Source: Actinomycetota bacterium
GTDB taxonomy: Bacteria; Actinomycetota; Actinomycetes; S36-B12
Length of the DNA: 6,188 nucleotides
Direction of reading: 5' to 3'
Assembly (NCBI GenBank): GCA_947499275.1
Contig: CANMNM010000090.1
Span: 1-6,188, forward strand
A model generated the notes under the pieces. The model was not told where the DNA came from, ran no database searches, and was given only the letters and a program-made list of their open reading frames with translations. Each line of letters starts with the position of its first letter. Within the stretch, counting starts at the first letter, position 1. Shown one piece after another: positions 1 to 5,796 of this stretch. The position numbers and the translations under genes are program-made.

Positions 1-185
1 TACCCCAATAAGAAAACGCCCCGGCGCGAGGCGCACGAGGCGTGAGGATGCAACCGAAGTTGAGCCTTACTATTCGTTCACCTGCGCGGGCCGCCCACTT
101 AGTGGGACCTTCAACCGATTACTCCGTTGGGAGTTATCGGTGACCTGCGGTCTTTGGTGGATGAAACTTACCGAACCAGATTCAC
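1..185 (-). promoter_or_regulatory. Ribosomal protein L10 (rplJ) leader-like structured RNA
   Basis: Read on the minus strand, this stretch has the layout of the autoregulatory leader that precedes rplJ-rplL, where the L10-L12 complex binds its own mRNA. Visible pairings: UUC (165-163) with GAA (75-73); CACC (159-156) with GGUG (82-79); an asymmetric AAAGAC/CA internal loop; then CGCAGGUC (149-142) with GGCCCGCG (92-85), containing one A-C mismatch. The asymmetric loop sits where the family has a kink-turn. Inside this stem lie a 12-bp hairpin with one A-A mismatch (141-130 with 125-114) and a 5-bp CCCAC/GTGGG hairpin (106-94). Downstream is a UUCG-tetraloop hairpin (62-51) and a terminator-like hairpin. 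The ACCAAAGACCGCAGG and CGCAGGTGAACG segments resemble my memory of L10 leaders. The second base pair of the kink-turn (A-C rather than A-G) is not canonical. rplJ itself would start left of base 1 and is not seen. The 5' end near 185 is approximate, and I found no convincing promoter between the upstream terminator and the leader. Confidence 0.68.
10..33 (-). terminator. Attenuator-like hairpin at the end of the L10-type leader
   Basis: On the minus strand CGCCUC (33-28) pairs with GGGGCG (22-17) over a GCGCC loop, with one U-G wobble, and is followed by UUUUCUU (16-10). This is the form of an intrinsic terminator. Its place at the end of the leader fits premature termination (attenuation) ahead of rplJ, though it could be a simple stem before the gene. 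A competing small hairpin, CACG/CGUG, lies just upstream (43-33) and shares base 33 with this stem, so the two could be alternative folds. Confidence 0.55.
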
Positions 186-222
186 AATCCCACCAGTGGG
201 TGGCCTAAATAGGGTCCGGGGC

Positions 223-263
223 AAAAATTTGTGGGGCCAACCCAAAGGTTGACCCCACAAATT
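223..263 (-). terminator. Intrinsic terminator of the transporter-hydrolase operon
   Basis: Bases 263-247 and 242-226 form a 17-bp stem with a 4-nt loop (243-246). On the minus-strand RNA all 17 positions pair, one as a U-G wobble (252/237), and the stem runs into UUUUU (227-223). On the plus strand the same wobble position becomes a C-A mismatch and no T run follows, so the terminator is directed at minus-strand transcription. It begins 13 nt after the hydrolase stop codon and separates the operon from the L10-type leader. Confidence 0.9.
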
Positions 264-276
264 GTGGAACTAGTTG

Positions 277-2010
277 CTAGCGAGCCGCAAGTGGGTTCTT
301 CAGTGCTGCTGGCTCGTACATGCGGTCGTTATTTACACCTGGTGTGGCATAAACAAGACGCTTGGCGGCAATAACTTGCTTTGCCGTCTTCGCGTTCACC
401 ATTGCATTGAGAGCGCGAACCGCACTCAAAGTTTGCTCTGGTGTGTAGACGCAGTGACCGACACCGGAGTTACCCAATGCAGCGATTGAGAGTGCTGCAT
501 CCGGTGCTTTCCCGTTCGGTGCGAACTTGGTCCAGCCGTCAACCGGTGGGATGGTGTAGAAGGCAGCACCCTTAAACAGGCCGCGTGTCGTCTTGTCCAT
601 CTTGTTGTATGACGCCTTCATTGATGAGAAGAACTCACCCGTGTTACCAGCGGGAACCGCTGGATCATTGGCGGTCGTGATCATCAGCGTTGGAACGCTG
701 TAGACACCCTTAGGTGCTGGCAATGCATTAACAATTGCCACAGCCTTTGGATTCGCAGGGAAACGCTTTGTTGCATCGCCACGTGAGGCATCGAGTGTTC
801 CTAGCATCGTGTTCAACGGATCACCGATAACTGTCGTTGCGTTAAGCACGTCACCGAATTCACCACGCTGCTCAGGGGAGAGCAAATTGGTGTAGCTGGT
901 CTCAACGTTGTCATTGAAGTTAGCGTTTTCCGATGCGGCAAAACCACCGATAGTGCGAACCCGAGTTTCGAGTTCGTAGCGACCGAGAATGCCCAGTGCT
1001 GCAGCTGTTCCAACGTTTTGCAACATTGCAACCGCAGAGCTAGACCCTGCCGACGATGGTGAATATCCGCCACTAAGCGCACCCAATGTTCCCAAAGTTG
1101 CAAATGCTGGGTTCACGGTCTGGCCGTCATAAACGTTGCTCACGGTTGGTAGTCCCGCCATGAGGCCACCAAGAAGGTTGACCTGAGCGGTGGGGAAACC
1201 GACTGGCGATACTGGATTGGTTGCCACGCCGCCAAGAATCGTGAGAACAGTTCCCAGATCCGTTAGTGCTTGAACATAACCCGCAGGACCGGCCGTGTAG
1301 TTGGCGACCTTCAGCGTCGGCGCAATCATGGTCTTCCATGTGAAGAGCAAGGTCATCGCAGAGCTGAATGCCTGGACCGGTCCCTCAACGACACCACACG
1401 AAGGTAGTGAGCCAGCGATCCGCTTGGGGTACTTCTCAGCCAAAGTCTGAGAAATCAAACCACCGAGTGAGTCACCCCAAACAAGGATCTTCTTGGCCTT
1501 GGGAACGGCGCCGGAATTGATCAAATTGATCATTGCCGCACCGGACTCAACACCTTCAGCCGCTGCCCAACCCTGCCTGGCGTAACCCGTGCCAGCGAGG
1601 GCGTAGCCCTGTGCCAAGAGGTTTGAAGCCACGATGTCCGTGGGTGCAACATCGGCAGCATTGGAACCGATGTAGGCCACGTCGCTACCAAAAGCTGATG
1701 TGAAGGCCGGGTAACTGATCTTGGAGTAGGAGGGGTTAGCCGCCAACCCAAGTGGTGTAGCCAGAGCTGCAGGAACCGGGGTTCCAAAGCGATAGCCGTG
1801 TGAGTACAACAACACGGTGCCATTGAAATTAGTTGGCATCTTGATGGTGTACGGGGAAGCCCCCAGGGAACCGCTAAGGGTTCCCTGGCAAGTTGCACCC
1901 GCTGCGCAAGCTTCCGCTGCGCTTGCAGAAGAAACGACCGGAGCACCAATGGTGATCAGGCTCGCTGCTGCTACTGCCGCTATTCCGCGGCGCATAAATG
2001 TGAATTTCAT
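277..2010 (-). CDS. Secreted alpha/beta hydrolase (esterase/lipase-like)
   Basis: This 577-residue exported protein should hydrolyse an ester, or possibly an amide, outside the membrane; the substrate is unknown. A Sec signal peptide is clear: MRR, a hydrophobic core, then ASA|AEA near residue 31. The hydrolase fold shows an oxyanion-type YSHGY (about 69-73), the nucleophile elbow GDSLG with Ser181, a candidate acid in ANDPAVPA (Asp449) and a candidate base in GHCVYTPEQ (His519). The roughly 268 residues between nucleophile and acid are much longer than in a minimal fold and imply a large lid or cap domain (about 210-425). Cys35 and Cys41 near the mature N-terminus could form a disulfide. I chose the ATG at 2010 because AAAAGGA (2022-2016) stands 5 nt before it. 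A GTG at 2025 would add five residues but would swallow that ribosome site. The gene follows the binding-protein gene by 28 nt and ends at TAG just before a terminator, so it is the last gene of the operon. The catalytic triad is inferred from motifs, and the exact subfamily is not recognised. Confidence 0.88.
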   Translation of the reverse strand: MKFTFMRRGIAAVAAASLITIGAPVVSSASAAEACAAGATCQGTLSGSLGASPYTIKMPTNFNGTVLLYSHGYRFGTPVPAALATPLGLAANPSYSKISYPAFTSAFGSDVAYIGSNAADVAPTDIVASNLLAQGYALAGTGYARQGWAAAEGVESGAAMINLINSGAVPKAKKILVWGDSLGGLISQTLAEKYPKRIAGSLPSCGVVEGPVQAFSSAMTLLFTWKTMIAPTLKVANYTAGPAGYVQALTDLGTVLTILGGVATNPVSPVGFPTAQVNLLGGLMAGLPTVSNVYDGQTVNPAFATLGTLGALSGGYSPSSAGSSSAVAMLQNVGTAAALGILGRYELETRVRTIGGFAASENANFNDNVETSYTNLLSPEQRGEFGDVLNATTVIGDPLNTMLGTLDASRGDATKRFPANPKAVAIVNALPAPKGVYSVPTLMITTANDPAVPAGNTGEFFSSMKASYNKMDKTTRGLFKGAAFYTIPPVDGWTKFAPNGKAPDAALSIAALGNSGVGHCVYTPEQTLSAVRALNAMVNAKTAKQVIAAKRLVYATPGVNNDRMYEPAALKNPLAAR

Positions 2011-2015
2011 ATTTT

Positions 2016-2022
2016 TCCTTTT
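2016..2022 (-). promoter_or_regulatory. Ribosome binding site of the hydrolase gene
   Basis: AAAAGGA on the minus strand, 5 nt before the ATG at 2010. It decides the start: the in-frame GTG at 2025 lies upstream of this site and has no comparable purine-rich site of its own. Confidence 0.7.
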
Positions 2023-2038
2023 CACTTAAGTGCGCGTA

Positions 2039-3313
2039 TTAAGGCAGCAGCTTCTTGGTTGGGGGGGCTGGGCGGAATGTGATCTTCTTCGCAGTTCCTG
2101 AAGAAGAACTTGTGGCAACCATGACGTAGTCGGTCAAACGCTCCGCGTCAGTATTCGCGTTGTACTGGGCCATGTAGTAACCCGTCAGACCCTGATGGGA
2201 CTTTGAGTTAATTATGAACGGCACAACAGCCGCAGATCGGAAGTTCTTTGACTGGGTTTGCATGGCATTGACCAAGCCCTCACGAGTGAGATCCTTGCCA
2301 GCAGCCTTGAGGGCCTGCGCCAAAACATACGCTGTGTTGATTCCGTAATAGGTGTAGAAGTTCCACTCCAAACCATTAGCACTCGCAAGTGCCTTCATCT
2401 GGCTGACATAGGCATTACCTACGTCTTGTGCAGGAACGAGGAAGTTCGGGACATAAATGCCCTTCATCAATGCACCTGTACTTGCGCCAAGTGAACCCTT
2501 GAGGACTGAAGGGTCGGTACCGACTGAAGTGATCATCCAGGTTGGGGCGAATCCGGACCTGGCCGCAGTTCCGAGGAGCTGGGCGGTTGCCGAGGTCACA
2601 CCGAAGAAGACAACGAGCTCACATCCGGCTGACTTCAACTTGGTGATCTGAGCTGAGAATGGCGCAACCTGCTGGCCTGAGAAGTAGGACGTTGTGGCGG
2701 CAAAAGTAGTACCGGCAGCCGCGAAACCGACCTTGGCATTGTCACCAAACTCACCATCCTGGTAGAACAGGCACTTCTTTTTGGCATTGAGTGCCGGGTC
2801 ATTGGCCATGTAGTAACCCATGACTTTCGATTCCACGATGTAGGAAGGGAAGTAAGGGAATGTCATCGGGTATTTCTTGGGATTGTCGAAACTGGCGCCA
2901 CCGGTGTTCACGAAAATATCGGGGATGCCTCGACGGTTGAGGTCCTGGACCACGGCTGAATGCGTTGGGGTACCCAGCGCGCCGTACATTGCGAAAATCT
3001 TGTCGCGGAGGATGAGTTGGCTCGTCCCCTTCTTAGCGAGGGCGGGGTTGTACTGATCATCGAATACACGAAGGTCAACTTTGCGCCCGTTAATTCCACC
3101 ATTGGCATTGACGTAATCGAAATACGCCTTAGCAGCAACGGGGATGTCCTTGTATCCTGGAGCAGCTGGTCCAGTCAACGGAGTAGTGGTGCCAATAACA
3201 ATTTTGTTACTGGTAACACCTGGGTCGGCCGCCTGAGCGGGAATTGCTGTGGCAAATGCAAGCGCCGCAGCTGTGCCAAGAGCAACCGAGCCGGTTGCGA
3301 ATTTGAATCTCAC
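2039..3313 (-). CDS. ABC transporter substrate-binding protein, Liv/HAAT family (type I periplasmic-binding fold)
   Basis: A 424-residue extracytoplasmic receptor that captures a small solute and delivers it to the LivH/LivM channel. After the signal peptide (1-28, ending IPAQA|A) come the family's early strand and ligand loop, KIVIGTTTPLTGPAAPG (37-53), then YVNANGGINGRKV (67-79) and a DDQYNP turn (85-90), all typical of LivJ/LivK-like proteins. Cys181 and Cys231 are the only cysteines and could pair. The signal peptide lacks a lipobox cysteine, unlike most Gram-positive binding proteins, so the mature protein would not be lipid-anchored. The mature protein has about 37 Lys/Arg against 24 Asp/Glu and ends in the basic, proline-rich RPAPPTKKLLP. 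The start is a GTG with GGAGGAG (3326-3320) 6 nt upstream. The ligand may be a branched-chain amino acid, but this family also carries amides, urea, aromatic acids and other solutes, so the name says little about the substrate. The hydrolase gene follows directly. Confidence 0.92.
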   Translation of the reverse strand: MRFKFATGSVALGTAAALAFATAIPAQAADPGVTSNKIVIGTTTPLTGPAAPGYKDIPVAAKAYFDYVNANGGINGRKVDLRVFDDQYNPALAKKGTSQLILRDKIFAMYGALGTPTHSAVVQDLNRRGIPDIFVNTGGASFDNPKKYPMTFPYFPSYIVESKVMGYYMANDPALNAKKKCLFYQDGEFGDNAKVGFAAAGTTFAATTSYFSGQQVAPFSAQITKLKSAGCELVVFFGVTSATAQLLGTAARSGFAPTWMITSVGTDPSVLKGSLGASTGALMKGIYVPNFLVPAQDVGNAYVSQMKALASANGLEWNFYTYYGINTAYVLAQALKAAGKDLTREGLVNAMQTQSKNFRSAAVVPFIINSKSHQGLTGYYMAQYNANTDAERLTDYVMVATSSSSGTAKKITFRPAPPTKKLLP

Positions 3314-3319
3314 GAATTA

Positions 3320-3326
3320 CTCCTCC
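3320..3326 (-). promoter_or_regulatory. Strong Shine-Dalgarno before the binding-protein gene
   Basis: GGAGGAG on the minus strand, 6 nt before the GTG at 3313. It is the strongest ribosome site in the window. It fixes the GTG start and suggests high translation of the receptor, as expected for a binding protein needed in excess over its channel. Confidence 0.85.
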
Positions 3327-3392
3327 AAGGATGGGCACAAACAGACTCATCCACCAAAAAGGTGAACGCTCCATGAATGCCGTGTGGCCTGA

Positions 3393-3421
3393 ACACTAAC
3401 TGTAGGGGTGTCTCCTTGCAA
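3393..3421 (-). promoter_or_regulatory. Possible internal promoter for the binding protein and hydrolase
   Basis: On the minus strand TTGCAA (3421-3416), a 17-nt spacer and TAGTGT (3398-3393) make a weak sigma70-like pair. TACAGT (3404-3399) is an alternative -10 hexamer without a good -35. The TTGCAA lies inside a perfect 10-bp palindrome, CCTTGCAAGG (3423-3414), which could be an operator or chance. The 177-nt gap, unlike the tight junctions elsewhere in the operon, is the main reason to expect a promoter here. The hexamer match alone is weak. Confidence 0.3.
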
Positions 3422-3470
3422 GGTTTTAGAAGAAATTTCTGTCGAAAATCACCCTAATTCGGACAGTCAA

Positions 3471-3489
3471 AATGCTTGCAATGGCAAGC
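3471..3489 (-). terminator. Short hairpin after livM, possible weak terminator or RNA-processing stem
   Basis: Directly after the livM stop codon the minus strand reads GCTTGC (3489-3484), a CATT loop, GCAAGC (3479-3474), then ATTTTG. The 6-bp stem is perfect, but it is short and the T run is only four bases and interrupted, so full termination is unlikely. Such a stem between channel and receptor genes may reduce read-through or protect the 3' end of the upstream message. Confidence 0.4.
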
Positions 3490-3490
3490 G

Positions 3491-4918
3491 TTAACTCAGC
3501 GGTGAACGACTCTTACCCCGTGACCTGTCGATCCACGATCGGACCGTTCCGGTGATGCCCCCCGGGGCAGCGAGAACAACGGCAACTACGAGTAGTCCGT
3601 AGAGCAGGTTGGGTGCGTTATTGGTGATCTGATCAGGCCAGCCCCGCTCCCCTGAGAGCCCATTAACCAACTCCGGGAGCCACACAATGATGAGTGCGCC
3701 CAGAATCGCACCAAGAAGTGAGGATCTTCCCCCGAGGACAATTCCCACGAGGAGTGAGAGGGACAGACCCAACCCAAATGCTCCCGGGCCAACGAAACTC
3801 AGAATTTGGGCAAAAACCGCTCCCGCAAGAGCGGCAAAAAGCGAACTAACAACAAATGCCGACACTTTGGAACCCGATGGTGAGATTCCAACGACAGCTG
3901 CGGCAATCGGGTCATCGCGGACGGCTTTCCAGACGCGACCCTGTCGGCCACGAATTAGATTCAGGGCCGCAAAGGCCACTAGACAGGCAACTGCGATCGC
4001 CATGGATGCCTGCCAACGCTCGATTATGAATCCTGTGTCAAATGAATCAGTGATGCCTGATGGGTTTAACCCTGGATCAAGTCCTGCATCGACACTGGGG
4101 TCAACACTTGGTTCTACCGCTGGATCGGCGCTTTCGAGTCCTAAATCACCACCATTCGAGAAGTCATCGAGTGTCAGTAGGTCGCCCTCGGTCAAGAGAT
4201 CTTCGGTTGCGAGTGTGGCGTTGGGGTCGGAGCTCGCGTCGACGCCCTGATCGAATTCGGAGAGGTCCAACTCGGCATATTGGTCTTCACCGGCTGCCGC
4301 TCCAGTATCTGACCCAGCGTCTGAATTGGGATCTGATGTCTCAGCACCTGATTCAGTGCCGGCAGCAATTTCAGAAGCGGCGTAGCCACCTGCTGGGTAG
4401 GGGACGGTGAGCATAAGTCCGTTTTCCCCGCCCAGAAGTTCAGGGAACCTATTGGTAATTGCCGGAACACCGACGGCAAGGCCGAGTGTCAAACCGGCAA
4501 GGTAAGGACCTTTGAGTCGCGCAGCTAGCCCGCCGACAATGCCACCGATCAGAATTCCGCCCAGCCCGGCAAACACCATGGACCAGACGGCATTCCACTC
4601 CCAGCCAAAAATAGGGACGGTTTGCCAATTCATCGAGGTCAGGGCGAAGACGTAGCCACCAACCGCCATCAAAGCGCCGTTACCCAACGAAACTTGACCG
4701 GAAAGCCCTACCAAGATTGTCATGCCAAACATCGCGGTGGCGTACATGGCAACTAATGCGAGATAAGAACTGTAGAGCGGGTCGATGTTGTTGTTAAGAA
4801 GTAGTAGCAGCAGCCATACGACTCCAACGATTACGGCATGCCACACAATTCGATTGCCCGGAAAAGTACGAAGTTTTTGAGCATTGCTCATGTTTTTCAC
4901 GTCTGTCAGAAGGCTCAT
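3491..4918 (-). CDS. livM: Branched-chain amino acid type ABC permease LivM with a large acidic insertion
   Basis: One of the two channel subunits of the importer, 475 residues long where relatives have roughly 300-420. The N-terminal half has membrane segments at about 25-42, 52-73, 80-95 and 110-130, with the family's LVGLSGQVSLGNGALMAVGGY (split across 69-89) and a short LLGGENGLML (161-170). The C-terminal half resumes at about 302-323, followed by the cytoplasmic ATPase-contact motif RVWKAVRDDPIAAAVVGI (328-345) and membrane segments at about 352-372, 380-396, 398-415 and 437-452. Between them, residues 181-296 are an Asp/Glu/Ser/Gly-rich insertion not typical of the family. Since the contact motif that follows the next membrane segment must be cytoplasmic, the insertion should lie outside the cell (inference). 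The start at 4918 overlaps the livH stop as ATGA, with GAGG 5 nt upstream; Met10 lacks a comparable site. The reading frame is unbroken through the insertion, so a frameshift is unlikely. Confidence 0.92.
   Translation of the reverse strand: MSLLTDVKNMSNAQKLRTFPGNRIVWHAVIVGVVWLLLLLLNNNIDPLYSSYLALVAMYATAMFGMTILVGLSGQVSLGNGALMAVGGYVFALTSMNWQTVPIFGWEWNAVWSMVFAGLGGILIGGIVGGLAARLKGPYLAGLTLGLAVGVPAITNRFPELLGGENGLMLTVPYPAGGYAASEIAAGTESGAETSDPNSDAGSDTGAAAGEDQYAELDLSEFDQGVDASSDPNATLATEDLLTEGDLLTLDDFSNGGDLGLESADPAVEPSVDPSVDAGLDPGLNPSGITDSFDTGFIIERWQASMAIAVACLVAFAALNLIRGRQGRVWKAVRDDPIAAAVVGISPSGSKVSAFVVSSLFAALAGAVFAQILSFVGPGAFGLGLSLSLLVGIVLGGRSSLLGAILGALIIVWLPELVNGLSGERGWPDQITNNAPNLLYGLLVVAVVLAAPGGITGTVRSWIDRSRGKSRSPLS
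4040..4378 (-). other. Acidic low-complexity insertion domain within LivM
   Basis: This stretch encodes LivM residues about 181-293. Over residues 181-296 there are 29 Asp/Glu, and no Lys or Arg occurs between Arg157 and Arg301. Ser, Gly, Ala, Thr and Pro make up most of the rest. It replaces the short external loop that normally joins the GG.NG element to the next membrane segment. It has no cysteine, no recognisable enzyme motif and no intein-type junctions, and is probably disordered or metal-dependent in folding. Confidence 0.85.
4061..4120 (-). repeat. Five degenerate tetrapeptide repeats (12-nt units) in LivM
   Basis: LivM residues 267-286 read AVEP, SVDP, SVDA, GLDP, GLNP, with a consensus of small residue, V/L, acidic or Asn, Pro. 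The 12-nt units differ at many third positions, so the pattern is kept at protein level and is an old or diverged tandem expansion, not a recent slippage product. Confidence 0.75.
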
Positions 4919-5793
4919 ACAGACCTCGATCCGTGATGGCTAAAGACGCCATCAGGCTTAAGCAAGAGGTTCAGTGCGAGCAGAGCAAGTGCAACCACAG
5001 GGGCGTTGCTCGCATCGGTGTAACCGGAAACCAATGAGATCACTAAACCGGTTCCAATACCAAATGTCACGGCTCCAATTAACGAATCCAATCCACCGAT
5101 AACGGCGGCAGTGAAGGCAAATACAAGCAGAATGTCGAAACTGTTTGGAGAAATCGTTGACACCGGCGCAATGAGAACGCCACCCACAGCACCCGTTGCC
5201 CCAGCAATTGCCCAACCTGTAATCAGCATCCGGTTCACTCGCACACCTGAGAGCCGCGCAACCTCGGGGTTGAAAGCTGATGCTCGCATCGATAGCCCCA
5301 ACGAAGTCTTCGTGAATAACAAGGTGAGTCCGATGACAAGCGCTGCGGTCACTACCCACACCAAAATGTCATAAAGGGAGACTGGCCAGATTCGACCGGC
5401 GAATTCGAGTCCCGCATTAGACACCGGTGGGATAAATCCTTCAGGGTCTCCGCCCCAAATCATGCCGGCTCCCGCTTGCAGAGCAATGAGCACACCGAAT
5501 GTTGCGATGATTGCACCCGTTGTGTCGCTGTTCTTTACCGGACGAATGACCAAGAAGAAAACAACGATGCCGAGGATGAGCCCTGCCACCATGGCGACAG
5601 CAAGTGCCAATAGCCAGTTCCCCGTTGATTGCTGAACCGTCAGTGCAATGTAGGTCGTAAACATTGCTTGACCAACTTGAGCAAAGTTAACCATGCGGGT
5701 TGAGCGCCACACCATGACTAGCGCCAGTGCCATCAGAGCGATGACGGCACCGCTGCTAAAGCCACCAAGTAGGAAGTCGATGAAATTAGTCAT
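4915..5793 (-). CDS. livH: Branched-chain amino acid type ABC permease LivH
   Basis: The second channel subunit, 292 residues, a normal length for LivH. It opens with FLLGGFSSGAVIALMALALVM (split across 7-27), followed by the family's NFAQVGQAMF (36-45), equivalent to the usual N-F-A-H/Q-G element. Further membrane segments lie at about 60-84, 91-112, 141-161, 190-210, 219-237, 240-255 and 263-278. The cytoplasmic ATPase-contact loop is SLGLSMRASAFNPEVARLSGV (split across 164-184). The polar external stretch 113-135 contains GGDPEGF. The gene starts 3 nt after the livF stop, has only a weak GGGG upstream, and overlaps livM by 4 nt, so translation is probably coupled along livF-livH-livM. It would pair with LivM to form the transmembrane path; the substrate is not deducible. 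Confidence 0.94.
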   Translation of the reverse strand: MTNFIDFLLGGFSSGAVIALMALALVMVWRSTRMVNFAQVGQAMFTTYIALTVQQSTGNWLLALAVAMVAGLILGIVVFFLVIRPVKNSDTTGAIIATFGVLIALQAGAGMIWGGDPEGFIPPVSNAGLEFAGRIWPVSLYDILVWVVTAALVIGLTLLFTKTSLGLSMRASAFNPEVARLSGVRVNRMLITGWAIAGATGAVGGVLIAPVSTISPNSFDILLVFAFTAAVIGGLDSLIGAVTFGIGTGLVISLVSGYTDASNAPVVALALLALNLLLKPDGVFSHHGSRSV

Positions 5794-5796
5794 GAC

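Noticed and set aside
190..203. CCACC/GGTGG hairpin upstream of the L10-type leader
   Set aside because: Only 5 bp, without a T run or other context; it may be chance or part of the untranscribed spacer.
206..211. TATTTA as a -10 box for the rplJ transcript
   Set aside because: Only three of six bases match, and no -35-like hexamer lies 16-18 nt upstream.
2010..2025. GTG at 2025 as the hydrolase start, adding MKRKN
   Set aside because: The AAAAGGA ribosome site lies inside that extension and is well spaced to the ATG at 2010; no purine-rich site precedes the GTG.
2023..2032. CACTTAAGTG palindrome between the receptor and hydrolase genes
   Set aside because: A 10-bp palindrome in a short AT-rich spacer is not rare, has no loop for a hairpin, and nothing links it to a known operator.
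2960..3376. Plus-strand open frame of 138 codons opposite the binding-protein gene
   Set aside because: It lies almost wholly within a confident gene on the other strand, and its translation resembles no protein I recognise.
3687..4250. Plus-strand open frame of 187 codons opposite livM
   Set aside because: It is antisense to a clear permease, rich in Arg/Pro/Ser as expected of the complement of acidic and hydrophobic codons, and shows no domain.
4040..4378. Acidic stretch of LivM as a frameshift or intein
   Set aside because: Both flanks are in the same frame without a stop, and there are no Cys/Ser start or His-Asn end residues as at intein junctions.
4889..4891. Met10 as the LivM start
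   Set aside because: Met1 has GAGG 5 nt upstream and the ATGA overlap with livH; the bases before Met10 show no ribosome site.
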